Positions 22,223 to 31,897 of a DNA stretch of 64,000 nt are shown in pieces; position 1 is the first letter of the stretch; every line of letters starts with the position of its first letter. A program made the position numbers and the translations under genes. The notes beneath the pieces were generated by a model. That model saw nothing but the letters and a program-made list of their open reading frames with translations. It ran no database searches and was not told the DNA's origin. This DNA is from Ilyonectria destructans (taxonomy: Eukaryota; Ascomycota; Sordariomycetes; Hypocreales; Nectriaceae), in contig JAHEWK010000013.1 in the NCBI GenBank assembly GCA_020740775.1, positions 186,001 through 250,000 of the forward strand, in the 5' to 3' direction.

Positions 22223-22804
22223 ATGTCCTTGCAGACTCGTTATTTGCCCCATGAACGGGATGGTGTTCCCGAGACTATAAACATGCCGTGGACACCAGAT
22301 ATCTCGACCGACTCGGAGCTCCCCGTCCGCATGCGAGCTGCCCTTCGCAGGCACGCCAAGGCCGTGGTGGTGATTACTTGCCGCCACGACGGCTTTCGCT
22401 ACGCAATGGCCGCCACCGCCGTCAGCGAACTCTCTCTAGAACCGCCATCGCTGTTGGTCTGCGTCAACAAGGCCGCCTCGATTCATTCGCCCCTTACCAA
22501 CGGTGCGCAGTTCTGCATCAACATCCTCCATTCTTCCCACGAGACAATTGCCGGCCTTTGCAGCGGCAAGGTCAAGGGTGAAGCCCGCTTCGAGGAAGGG
22601 AATTGGGTCGAGGACGATTCGGGCACGCCATATCTTCGCGATGCCCAGGCGAGTTTCTTCTGCGCCCTCGACGGCCGCCTTTCTTACGGGACGCACGATA
22701 TCTTCATCGGACGGATTGGAGGCGTAACCACCAGTGGCCCTGTCGATCCCCTGGTTTATGTGAATGGCGGCTATGTTACAAAGATCTTGGACGTATCGGC
22801 CTGA
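22223..22804 (+). CDS. Flavin reductase (HpaC/NtaB-like) of a two-component monooxygenase
   Basis: The 193-residue intronless protein has the flavin-reductase-domain layout: VRMRAALRRHAKAVVVITC, then GFRYAMAATAVSELSLEPPSLLVCVNKAAS (FMN-binding strands), NGAQFCINIL and a C-terminal LVYVNGGY. These proteins bind FMN and NAD(P)H and release reduced flavin to an oxygenase. Its divergent position next to the LLM oxygenase at 20094 makes a functional pair very likely. Length fits the family (about 170-190). Cytosolic; no targeting signal is visible. Confidence 0.93.
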   Translation: MSLQTRYLPHERDGVPETINMPWTPDISTDSELPVRMRAALRRHAKAVVVITCRHDGFRYAMAATAVSELSLEPPSLLVCVNKAASIHSPLTNGAQFCINILHSSHETIAGLCSGKVKGEARFEEGNWVEDDSGTPYLRDAQASFFCALDGRLSYGTHDIFIGRIGGVTTSGPVDPLVYVNGGYVTKILDVSA

Positions 22805-23378
22805 TGATGGGCTATTTGGGATCGGAGTGCGGAGCGGGATGTCGGGGCTTATGCCAACACACAGAATGACCTTTGACTTGGGCGCCTCTGTTTTTGAAGT
22901 GTCTCAACGCGCACGATTAGCTGTGGTTTTGGACTTCACCTAGGCAGATAGTACTACTTCCCTTGCTTGTATCTTGTCCAGTTACCCAGACAGTATACTT
23001 GAGCTGCTTTTTCACTATTAGCTTGATATTGCTATTCAACTTGCTTGACTTTTGCATCCTATACATCCTGAGTTCCGGTGGTTATCTCATTGAAGTCCCC
23101 ACTGGTTTTTATCCTTCAAGTGGAAAACTTTTAGACGCACTACATGTGCTAAAGGGCCGAAGGATGTGCTCCTAATGCGTATCTGTTAATATGTACTGTA
23201 TGATGCTCTCTTATTCAGGGCCAGATATTGAGAATATACACCATGTTACCTAATGACACTGAAGCGAACGACTCGTCGTCTTACTCTAGGTTTACAGTGA
23301 CGCACTAGAACAAGCAGGGATCATTCAATAGCCAATTCAGTTCTTGGAATCTCGTATATCTATCCGAAAATACCTTCT
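22805..23378. other. Intergenic, nothing recognised
   Basis: The region between the convergent reductase and SDR-cupin genes carries no motif-bearing frame. Confidence 0.45.
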
Positions 23379-24809
23379 CTACTTGAGGTCGCCCCGGGCT
23401 CCAACGGTGATGGCGGCGTACACACACGGCTCGTCATAAACGTTTTCCCAAGCGTGGTAGACGCCGCCCATGACCAAACAATCGCCCTGGTGTAATGTGC
23501 GACGATCACCATTCTCAAGGACGATGTCAACCTTGCCACTGATTATGACCTCGTAGTCGATAGAATTGGACTGATGTAGGCCGGGATTGGATTTGCCTGC
23601 GCTGACGTCGGCCTGATCCAGGCTATCCAGCTCCGCCTTACCGGCTGAGTTGGCCGGGAAGCAGACAAGGCCGAACTTGGTGCCGCCGGGCAGCGGGAAG
23701 GTCATGCCGCCTGATTCAGTACCACAATCGGGCAATTCTGGAATGTCTCTGTTGGTCCAAAAGAAAGAGGCCGAGACCCCTGGAGTGTCAATCTGCGGCT
23801 TAGGCTTGAGATCGGTGAAACGGGTTACGCCGTCCTCTTCCTGGCGCGCGACGACTAGATTCATGGCCGACAGGTCTTTAATGGGCTCTCTCCTGGAAGA
23901 AGGAGACGCTTTCGAGTTGACCGGATGGTAGCCGTCCATCAGGCGCTCGGCACGCTTAGCCAGAGCGTGCTTGGGAACGGGGTGGGTGAGGCAGTAGGGC
24001 CGGTTGGCTAAGATGGCCTCGAGGACCATCGGTCCGGTGGTTTCAACATCGATCGGTGCGAACGTGGCCGCATCCGGGCTGGCCACAGCACCCGTCATGG
24101 GGTTGCGTTGAACACCTTTCCCACCTCGTTTGGCGCGTGCATCTATATATTCGCTGTAGGGCTTGACACGGCGGTTCTCCGACTTGTCGTCCTCGGGGCG
24201 AAGCCGCTCGCTCGTGGAAATCCGCGTGTCTACTCGGCCAGGATAAACAATGGTCACGCCGATGTCCTCCTCCTCGACTTCATTTCGCAGCGAGTTGGAG
24301 AGCCCGTCGACGGCCGACTTTGCCGCGTTGTAGGCGCCGTGGCCGGCGGGATCAATAAGCGTGGCCATCGACGACGTGTTGACGATGTGTTTGCGGCCAG
24401 GGGTTTCCAACATGCGCGGAACGAAGGCGGCGACGCCGTTCTGAACGCCAAAGAAGTTGACTTCCATCATCCATTTGAAATCCGCTTCCGAGCTATCCCA
24501 GATGGCGCGGAAAGGCCGCATAGTGACACCGGCGTTGTTGACGAGGACAGTGACGTTGCTAAACTCGGAATAGGCTCGATCAGCCATTGCTTTGACGTCG
24601 TCCGACCGAGTCACATCGACCTTCATTGCGATGCCACGACGCCCCAGGGCTTCGATTTCACCAGCGACGACTTCAGCCGCTTCCAAGTCGATGTCCGCGA
24701 CCAAAACATCACAGCCGGCTTCGGCGAGTGAGAGAGCGATCGAACGGCCGATGCCGCCCCCTGCGCCGGTTACAACCGCGCCACCCTTATTCAACCAGTC
24801 TGCAGTCAT
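23379..24809 (-). CDS. SDR dehydrogenase fused to a C-terminal cupin domain
   Basis: One uninterrupted frame of 476 codons encodes two domains. Residues 1 to about 300 are a classical short-chain dehydrogenase: TGAGGGIG at 14-21, NNAG at 91-94, and the catalytic Ser147 (NTSSMAT), Tyr160 and Lys164 (YNAAK). Residues about 320-476 form a cupin: His412 and Glu420 in LHQSNSIDYEVIISGKVD, and His452 in the second motif GDCLVMGGVYHAWENV. Normal SDRs end at 250-300 residues, and cupins of this type normally stand alone. The dehydrogenase would oxidise or reduce an alcohol or ketone; the cupin might isomerise, decarboxylate or bind the product. Fusion implies consecutive steps. It lies 0.6 kb from the flavin reductase and shares its GC-rich, intronless character. 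Confidence 0.9.
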   Translation of the reverse strand: MTADWLNKGGAVVTGAGGGIGRSIALSLAEAGCDVLVADIDLEAAEVVAGEIEALGRRGIAMKVDVTRSDDVKAMADRAYSEFSNVTVLVNNAGVTMRPFRAIWDSSEADFKWMMEVNFFGVQNGVAAFVPRMLETPGRKHIVNTSSMATLIDPAGHGAYNAAKSAVDGLSNSLRNEVEEEDIGVTIVYPGRVDTRISTSERLRPEDDKSENRRVKPYSEYIDARAKRGGKGVQRNPMTGAVASPDAATFAPIDVETTGPMVLEAILANRPYCLTHPVPKHALAKRAERLMDGYHPVNSKASPSSRREPIKDLSAMNLVVARQEEDGVTRFTDLKPKPQIDTPGVSASFFWTNRDIPELPDCGTESGGMTFPLPGGTKFGLVCFPANSAGKAELDSLDQADVSAGKSNPGLHQSNSIDYEVIISGKVDIVLENGDRRTLHQGDCLVMGGVYHAWENVYDEPCVYAAITVGARGDLK

Positions 24810-25127
24810 GTTGAAGATCGTGACTGTGAAGCAGGGTAAGTTTACGAATGCTTGGGTGCTTATGATAATGATTAAGAGCGTGTACCGATCCTGAAGATAG
24901 TATGAGATGTATTGAATTCTAAATAAACCTTTAGGAACATATTTATGTTAGAGAAGCTCGGTGCCAAGTGCTCAGAGCAAAGGTGTGTATTGTGCTGTCA
25001 TGCAGTAAGTGTCTCCGTATGCTCCGCCTCCGAGAGACGCTGCTGAGAAATGCTAGAGTCCCGCGAGATATTCTGTGATAGTAGCATGGAATGCCGGAAT
25101 CAAGGTCATAGAAAGACAAAGCGAAAA

Positions 25128-25169
25128 GTCCGGTCCGGGTGCTGTTAAGGTCCGGCTCCCGACCCAATC
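25128..25169. repeat. CGG-rich segment, copy B (see 16200)
   Basis: It is the counterpart of the segment at 16200-16243, in the same orientation, sharing CCGGGTGCT, GTCCGG and CCGACCCA in the same order. It lies between two divergent genes, so it could serve both. Confidence 0.65.
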
Positions 25170-25339
25170 GGGACATGGGGGAAAGAGAGGTTGGTCGGGG
25201 GCAAGGGACTACTTCGTTATTTTGGAGCCCGCGAAGGGGGTTGGACTCGTTGCCATAATTAGCATCAGACACAGGGCATAACGTTATCGAACGCCCAATA
25301 TCCCCGCCTGATCTCCACCCAAATCTCCGCATCTTCGTT

Positions 25340-25495
25340 CACAAACCAAGGATCCAACAGGTCTGCTTATAATCTGTGTGTCATTGGCCCTCCGTTGGAG
25401 GGGCCGGAGGAGGTTGCACACGCCACTGTACTTGGTAGTGCCTAGTTTAACCGCCTATATCGAGTTTCAGTATATAAAGCGCGCATCTCTGAAGT
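25340..25495 (+). promoter_or_regulatory. Promoter module, copy 1 (duplicated at 35359)
   Basis: From AAACCAAGGAT to the TATA box (TATATAA at 25471) this segment is similar to 35359-35550. A block of 21 bases beginning GGCCGGAGGAGG (25402-25422) is identical in both. The similarity then continues through CGAGTTTC and GTATATAA to CATCTC. It drives the MDR dehydrogenase whose ATG is about 200 bp downstream. Confidence 0.8.
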
Positions 25496-25672
25496 GGCGG
25501 ACTTCATCAGCGTGTGCGGAGTTTGAAAATTTTTGTAACTCACTCTACCTACTTATCTAGCGACACTTGATTACTATTTCCGAGAGCCTTCCTCGGTTCT
25601 TATATCCAGACAGACAGCGCAATCTGTCCGCACCTACCAGTCTCAACATCATCGAATCTTTGAATCGCAAAT

Positions 25673-26814
25673 ATGAAAGAAGCCATTGTCGCGAAAGGTA
25701 GGCATCAAGGTCGGAAACCATCCCGTGAGAATCAGAGCTGACTGCGAGTAGGGCCCTCGGTCAAGATCATCGACTCACCCGTTCCGGAGCCCAATGATGA
25801 CCAAGTAGTCATCAAGGTTGTAGTCTCCGGCACCAACCCCAAAGACTGGAAGGCTCCGGATATTTTCAATGTCATTGATGTGAACCAGGGCGACGACATC
25901 GCCGGCATAGTGCACACGGTCGGTGCGAATGTCACCGAGTTCAGGCCCGGGGATCGTGTCTGTGCCTTCCATCAGATGTTAGCCCCGGGAGGCAGCTATG
26001 CCGAGTATGCCGTAGCCTGGGCCTATTCCGTGTTCCATCTCCCTAAGAAAACAAGCTTTGAAGGTTGTGAGCTGCCAATGTCCCGACTCTCTAGCCCGTT
26101 GACTGACACTAGGCAGAGGCTGCTACGATCCCGCTCGCTGCCTTGACAGCAGTCGTCGGCCTTTATAGAAACGATCGTCTCGGCTTACCGCAACCCTGGG
26201 CCCCAGCCGAGAAGTCCATTCCCTTGGTTATCTACGGAGGTGGCACTGCAGTTGGATCATACGCGATTCAGCTCGCCATTCGTTCCAACATCCACCCACT
26301 CATCTGCGTGGCGGGCAAATCGCAAGAGCACGTCGAGTCACTCATCGATAGGAGCAAAGGCGACACGATTGTCGACTATCGTGGAGGCAATGGCGCTGTC
26401 ATCGAGGGCATTAGGAAAGCGTTGGGTTCCTCGACACTGATGCACGCCTTGGATGCGGTTGCCGAGGCCCCCAGCTACGCCAACCTGACGAAGGTCTTGG
26501 CTCCCGGTGCAGGCAGGATCACGCTGGTACAAGATATTGAGGACTTGGGAGACCTTGTCAATCGATTCAAGACTAGTCAGACCAAGGTTGCGTCGGTGCA
26601 CGAAGACGCCAAGGATATGGCATTGGTTTATACCAGGTACTTCCATAGAGGCTTACAGGAGGGCTGGTTCCGCCCACACCCTCACCAAGTGGTGCCTGGT
26701 GGCCTTGGAGGGCTGCAAAAGGCGCTGGAGGATCTGAAGGCAGGCAAAGCTAGTGCAACAAAGTCCGTTGTTCGTATTGCAGAGACGAAAGGCATTGAGG
26801 GAACAGCTGCTTGA
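25673..26814 (+). CDS. MDR-superfamily alcohol dehydrogenase / enoyl reductase-like
   Basis: Three exons are inferred: 25673-25697 (MKEAIVAK), 25752-26063 and 26117-26814; both introns are about 53 bp and joining restores one frame. The order is that of medium-chain reductases of the ToxD/LovC-like quinone-oxidoreductase group: VSGTNPKDWK, GDDIAGIVHTVG (instead of the zinc-binding GHE), then EAATIPLAALTAVVGLY and the coenzyme motif IYGGGTAVGSYAIQLA. The structural-zinc Cys quartet and the catalytic-zinc GHE are absent, so a zinc-free NADPH-dependent ene or quinone reductase is likelier than a zinc alcohol dehydrogenase. Its promoter is a relative of that at 35359. Confidence 0.9.
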
Positions 26815-27071
26815 GGGGTCATGTTCCTAAAAGGCCTCAATACAGTTCTCTAGCTATAATAGACTATGAACAGCGCTGCAGACACAGCACCCTTTCACAA
26901 ACAACCTACGAAAAACATGTAATTGAATGCATTTTTGAGAAGACCTCACTGCGTGCATGAGCCAAATTTGTTGTATTTGATCAAATTACACGCAGTCCTT
27001 GTTACAGTAGGCGATAGTTGGGTCTCTGCCGCCACTTGAGAACAGATAGAAGAGAGCTTAGCTATGAGGCT
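26815..27071. terminator. Convergent 3' region
   Basis: A short gap between the ends of the dehydrogenase and the pectin lyase. It should contain both polyadenylation regions; no exact site can be proven. Confidence 0.3.
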
Positions 27072-28357
27072 TTAGATCCTGCCAAAGCCGGCACTGCTGG
27101 GAACCTTCGCATTAGCCGTGGTAGCTTGCGTGGCGGGAGCAATGGGCAGGCCCTTAAACTCAGACAGGAAGCCAGTGTCCCTGCGGTTGAATGCACCAGA
27201 GTTAGTCAAGATGTTACCCTGGCAGACACGTCCAATATAGTTCTTGACGGCATTGGCGGCTGATGCATCCGGGCAGCTGTTCAGCTGGCCCTTGAAGTCG
27301 GGCACGACAGTAACCTGAACATTCTTGAAAACATTTCCTTCGAAGAGCCCCTTTCCGGCAGTGTCACCCTCGATTGCGTGGCCCTTGATGTCATTCCACA
27401 CATTGTTGACAGCGTGGAGAAGGGTAGTGGCTGACAATGCGGGACCACGACCGGCAGTGTGCTCGATGTAATTGTCTGACTGGTTTAGCCCCTATTTAAT
27501 GGAATTTGTTGGGTGGCGGACTTACTTTGCATAGTGATCTGATCGCCATTTCCTACCAGCTCGACGGTCCAGTAGTGGTAGCCGTTACAGCCAGCCGACC
27601 AGCTAGTGCGACCGTCGATGTGGTTGTTGGACAGAGTAATACTGGTGCTCCTATCTCGGCCAAATACATAGTGTTGGCGGCCCAAGAGAGATGTCTGAGG
27701 AGATTTTTAGGAATTTTTCCAGAAAAGAATCGGATGGGGATGGACTTACGGTACAGTGATCGATCCAGACTTGCTTTGCGTTGTTGAAGATGAAGGCATC
27801 ACCACCCCAGACATACTGAGGGTTAAGATTGGTAACATCTGATTCTCAAGTTAACAGTGCAATCGAGGGAGCTCCTTGGATAGGTTGGTCTTACGGATGT
27901 TCTGGACAATGATATTCTTGACGCCGTTGAAGCGTAGCCCTTTGCCCTTAATAATACCCTTATTGCCCAATCCAATAATCGTCTTATCTGAAGCAACGTT
28001 GATGCCAGAAACGCCCGCCTTATCGTAGGTAACAGTCGCCTTAGGCCAAGTGCCACAAAAGTTGGCCGTGTCGATAGCGAGCTGGCAACCAAGACCCTGT
28101 CCCCATGGGGCGCAACCTGTAGCTGTGACCTTGCCCTCAGAGCCAGTGAAGTCGTAGGTACGATCGAGGATGATGACACGGGGGCTTTTATCCGTTAGGT
28201 AGGTCATGAGCTCTTGGGTGTTTCTAGGCGTCACGGGATTGGCGTTGCCGCCGCCGGTGACACCCTGGGCGAAGCCTTCGGCCGCGCCGACGACCTTTTG
28301 GCCAAAGGCTGACTGGGCGAGAGCCAGGGAGGCTGTGAAGAAGAGAGGAAATTTCAT
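27072..28357 (-). CDS. Secreted pectin lyase (PL1)
   Basis: The protein starts at 28357 with a signal peptide ([20 protein letters not shown]) followed directly by [15 protein letters not shown], the usual mature start. Introns near 27837-27893, 27693-27750 and 27480-27530 are required. The exons carry [12 protein letters not shown], the VWGGDAF segment, [19 protein letters not shown] and [14 protein letters not shown], which is the parallel beta-helix pattern of pectin lyases (WIDH..T..GRQHY) rather than of Ca-dependent pectate lyases. The enzyme cleaves methylated homogalacturonan by beta-elimination outside the cell. It has no binding module, unlike its relative at 37556. Both share a 14-bp word about 500 bp upstream. 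Confidence 0.92.
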
Positions 28358-29442
28358 GGCAGAATGTGATAGTCCACAGATATTGATGGAAGCGCCTTGA
28401 GTGAGTGGTTGTTAGATTTGACAGCAGTCCTCGGACATTTTATATCAAGGAGCATCCATTATCTTATGGTGCCACTGTGCCACAGTAACATTTAATACGC
28501 CGATAGCGACGGAAGAATTAGACAACAGGAAGGAGATTAAGGACCGTATGGCCGCCAGTATGTTCGTTACGAATAGTGACCAGATATCTAGACTCTTTAA
28601 GGAACAGTGGCATGGAATAACGGCCCGGTTTAGATATGTTGACAGATCTAGCTAAGCCAAAACATGATAGTCATCTCCGGAGCAGACGTCCGTGGAGCGC
28701 AATTGGAGGAGAATGTACGCCGTGGCGAAACTCAACTCCGCGAGGACAAGGCCTGGAACCCGAGGCTCGGGAACGAGCATCCGAGTGCCCAAACGGTCGA
28801 ATCAGAGTCATATCCGCTTGTGATCGAAACAAATTACCACCGAGCGCTACTAGGGGGGGCCGTTCTCCGTACGGCATCCATCAGCGGAGAGCGGACTCTT
28901 GGCACTCCGTCAGTCCGCTCTTTCGTAAGAAGACCCATGCCGTATTTCGTATCATGAGTGATCGTTCCTGTCAGACGGAAGGGATCCGGCCGGCCGCGAT
29001 GACTAAGGAAAGCGGGGGTTTCAGAGACTGTAGATGAGGGCGCCGGTCAAGATGATAAACAATACAGTTATAACGACGTTATTAAGGTTGTAATTATCAT
29101 TAATTCAATCGGCCTATTTTGGCCTTTTGGCCTCATCTGATTGTACATTTCCCAGTGCCAAGAGCACCCAACTAAGACTGTTTGACATTACTTACAGCGT
29201 TACAACAGCCGGGCTTGCAGGTTGTTGCGTTGTGTAAAATAACTGATACGCTCATTGTTTATTACATTCCCTGACTTACACTGTAATTGTGGTGTGACGC
29301 AGGGAAGATGCTAAATGCGGGGCGACAAAAAATGGGGTTATATGATTTTAGTGTGCGAATGCAATACTCTGTATGAATAGGCAATTAAAGTAATGGCTAT
29401 CTACGCATAGTGTTCAGACACCATAGCATCGAATCGACGACA
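28358..29442. other. Upstream region of pectin lyase and gap
   Basis: No gene is seen. The promoter of the pectin lyase lies in the left part. At 28885-28898 is CGGAGAGCGGACTC, also present upstream of the second pectin lyase. It overlaps an inverted repeat in which AGAGCGGACT recurs as AGTCCGCTCT about 13 bases later. Confidence 0.55.
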
Positions 29443-30435
29443 TCATTCCTTCAATCCGACTAACTCGACCGACTTTGCCCAAAGTTCAGCCTCCTTCTTC
29501 TCATCATAGGCAAAAGAAGCATGCCCTGGCGCCCACTCGCCAGATGTAGGATCCCACTCCTTGGAGATCTGACAATCCTCGAGATATTTGCCGCCCTTTC
29601 CTTCCAAGGACTTCGCCACAGCACCCCACACCGAGGTAGCAGCACCCTGCTGGGGGGTCTTGAAGATCTTACCGAGAGCGGGGTCTGACTGCGATGCAGC
29701 AACATCCTCTGCCGATAAGTGCTGGTATAGACCAGTACCCGTGGGGCCAGGTTGAACGCTGAAGGCATGGAGCCCTAGTGCACCATAGCGGTGTTCAATC
29801 TCATTGGCGGTCCAGAGGTTGGCGAGTTTGCTCTGGCTATATCCGACCCAGGGGTGATATACATTATGGAGGTTGATGTTATCAAAGTTGACTTCTCCTG
29901 TACGATGTGCGATAGAAGATAAGAAGAGGACGCGAGAGTTAAATTCCGGTGTTGTAGATGCCAAAAGGGCCGGCTTGAGAAGATTGAATAACAGGAAGTG
30001 GGCGAGGTGGTTGATGCCTAGCTGAGTCTCGAAGCCATCAGCGGTGCGGCCTTCTGGCGTCATCATAACACCGGCGTTGGCAATTAGGATATTGAGCTGC
30101 TTGCTCTTCGAAAGAAACACATCAGCAGCAGCCCGAACGCTTGCAAGAGAGTCAAGCTCAAGCTTAAGCAGATGAACTCGATCGCTCTTAGCAATATCGC
30201 CGAGGGCAGTTCGCGCCTTGTCGAGATCTCGTGCTGTGAGATACAGCGTGGCTCCGGTCGGCAAAAGGGCCCGTGCAGTTTCGATGCCAAGACCAGAGGA
30301 GCAGCCGGTGATCAGGATCACTTTGCCCTCAAGCTTTCCCTCAAGACCCTCATCTTGGATGATTTGCTGTGCAGTAGGACGAGCGTCACCAGGGCCGCTG
30401 GGCGACTCGTGGACTTTGGCGTAAGCAGAAGCCAT
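29443..30435 (-). CDS. Short-chain dehydrogenase, retinol-dehydrogenase-like
   Basis: The start at 30435 (MASAYAKVHESP) removes 20 non-family residues present in the longer frame. The 330-residue protein has TGCSSGLGIE as the cofactor motif, NAGVMM, SSIAHRTGE as the Ser strand, and YSQSK as the catalytic Tyr-x-x-x-Lys. The N-terminal extension before the Rossmann fold and the PGPTGTGLY loop are typical of fungal members of the RDH/WWOX-like group. It uses NADP(H) on an unknown alcohol or ketone. No intron is visible. It is unlinked by function to the pectin lyase on its left. Confidence 0.92.
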   Translation of the reverse strand: MASAYAKVHESPSGPGDARPTAQQIIQDEGLEGKLEGKVILITGCSSGLGIETARALLPTGATLYLTARDLDKARTALGDIAKSDRVHLLKLELDSLASVRAAADVFLSKSKQLNILIANAGVMMTPEGRTADGFETQLGINHLAHFLLFNLLKPALLASTTPEFNSRVLFLSSIAHRTGEVNFDNINLHNVYHPWVGYSQSKLANLWTANEIEHRYGALGLHAFSVQPGPTGTGLYQHLSAEDVAASQSDPALGKIFKTPQQGAATSVWGAVAKSLEGKGGKYLEDCQISKEWDPTSGEWAPGHASFAYDEKKEAELWAKSVELVGLKE

Positions 30436-31897
30436 TTTGATGAGATTGTAAATGAGGATGATTTTGTGAAAGAGAGAGGTAGTTGAATAAGTCAATAAGA
30501 TATCTGTGAGGCTGCTAGTTGTGACAATGAGAAGTAGACGGGATCGGCGAAGAGCGCCTTTATACTTCTACCCGAACGAGGGAACCGCAAACATGCTGCA
30601 AGCAGCTACTATGGTACTGCAAATGGAATGTTGCAAGGCTAACGCTTGAGGGGGCAGGGAAGGCTTCGCAATTCTCAGCTTACAATACCCAAGAACATGG
30701 TTTCGCCGATGCCGTGCGATTCTTCGGGGTCTCGACCTGACTAGACTTTTATCCGACAGGGATGTTTACTAATCTGAATGTTAGGTGGCAAATGCTAACC
30801 GACCTTGTGCCCCACTTCTCGCGAGCTAATAATTTACGAAGAGGAAGCTCCTCCCCGCACCAAAAACGGTTCCCCTGCACTCTAGTTTTCCTTCAAGTGC
30901 TGGTAGAACTCTCCGGTCGCCCTACCCTACAGCATCTTTGCCAGACCCTTTGTGTCAAGATGAACGTCGCTGTCGGTGGGAGCAACAGGTGGAACAGGAG
31001 AAAAAATGGCCTGCATACGTACACAAGAGGAAAGATTGTCAATTATGTGTCTTGCCGCTTGACAAATTGAATTCGATCATTTGCTGCTTGCTCTATGTCG
31101 TGTGTATTTTCTAAAGTACCTTCTGCTAACATACCTCCTCTAATCTAGCTTATACTCTATCCCCCCTTCCAGCTGATGGCTGCTTTGCGTACCAGTCCTA
31201 CTCTCCAGCCACTTGTTCTCACCAGAAGATTCTAAGAACTTATAGTGCTCGATAAGAGTCTCTACTGTTCGAGGGGTCTAATAAAATACCCAAACAGCAA
31301 ACTTAACAGCCGCGGAGATGTTCTCTCGGCCAGCGATTGATGGATGAAGGAAAGGGAAGCATTCTGTACGGGATACCCTACAGAAAACATAAGAGCATAC
31401 CACTAAATCGGACACGGGCTCTCCCCGATCCAGCCCCCTACGCAGAGTGAGCTGGCGATGGTGTACCGAATCATGAGCGCCCACGGGTTGTAAGAGAGAA
31501 AGCTGGGAAAACAGCAAGGAGTTTGGGGGGAAAGACAGTCCTTCGTAAATTCGGAGCCCCACAGAAAGAGGTGTCGAGGTTGCCTCGGAGTAATTGTCTC
31601 TCCTCTCTGCCACAACTCGATCGTACAGTGCTTTGCGAATTCCACACTGTCTTATATTTATAAAGGTGTAATGATGGAGTCATGGAACACAGACATTGTC
31701 CCGTCTTAGGGAATGAGATGGCATTGCTGAGGAATATTTTACGATCTTCTCTAATTATATCGTACGTCGCATCGCTCTCTTGAATAGATCGTCCTCCTCC
31801 CTCTCGCTCAGTACTGCTTCCCGTACACACGTTTTGCCGATACATCCTCGATGTAAACGGAGCTTTTACACTTCTAACATCCCCCGTGTATGTAAAC
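30436..31897. other. Gene-poor stretch with left inverted-repeat arm
   Basis: Minus-strand frames at 31278-31908 overlap one another and show no motif. The segment 31495-31552 is the left arm of the inverted repeat enclosing the SPT3-like gene. Confidence 0.45.
31495..31552 (+). repeat. Inverted repeat arm, left
   Basis: The reverse complement of this segment occurs at 33775-33834. The inner 26 bases (31495-31520) are a perfect match and the outer part is a diverged one. The arms are about 2.2 kb apart. Confidence 0.8.

Larger units (their letters stand above)
24810..25672. other. Divergent intergenic region
   Basis: This 0.86-kb gap between the SDR-cupin and the dehydrogenase genes holds the CGG-rich repeat at 25128 and the duplicated promoter at 25340-25495. 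No gene is seen. Confidence 0.6.

Noticed and set aside
24108..24731. Plus-strand frame of about 200 codons in the SDR-cupin gene
   Set aside because: Antisense shadow; composition is biased and no family pattern is present.
28636..29037. Plus-strand frame upstream of the pectin lyase
   Set aside because: No motif; overlaps palindromic, GC-rich regulatory-type DNA.
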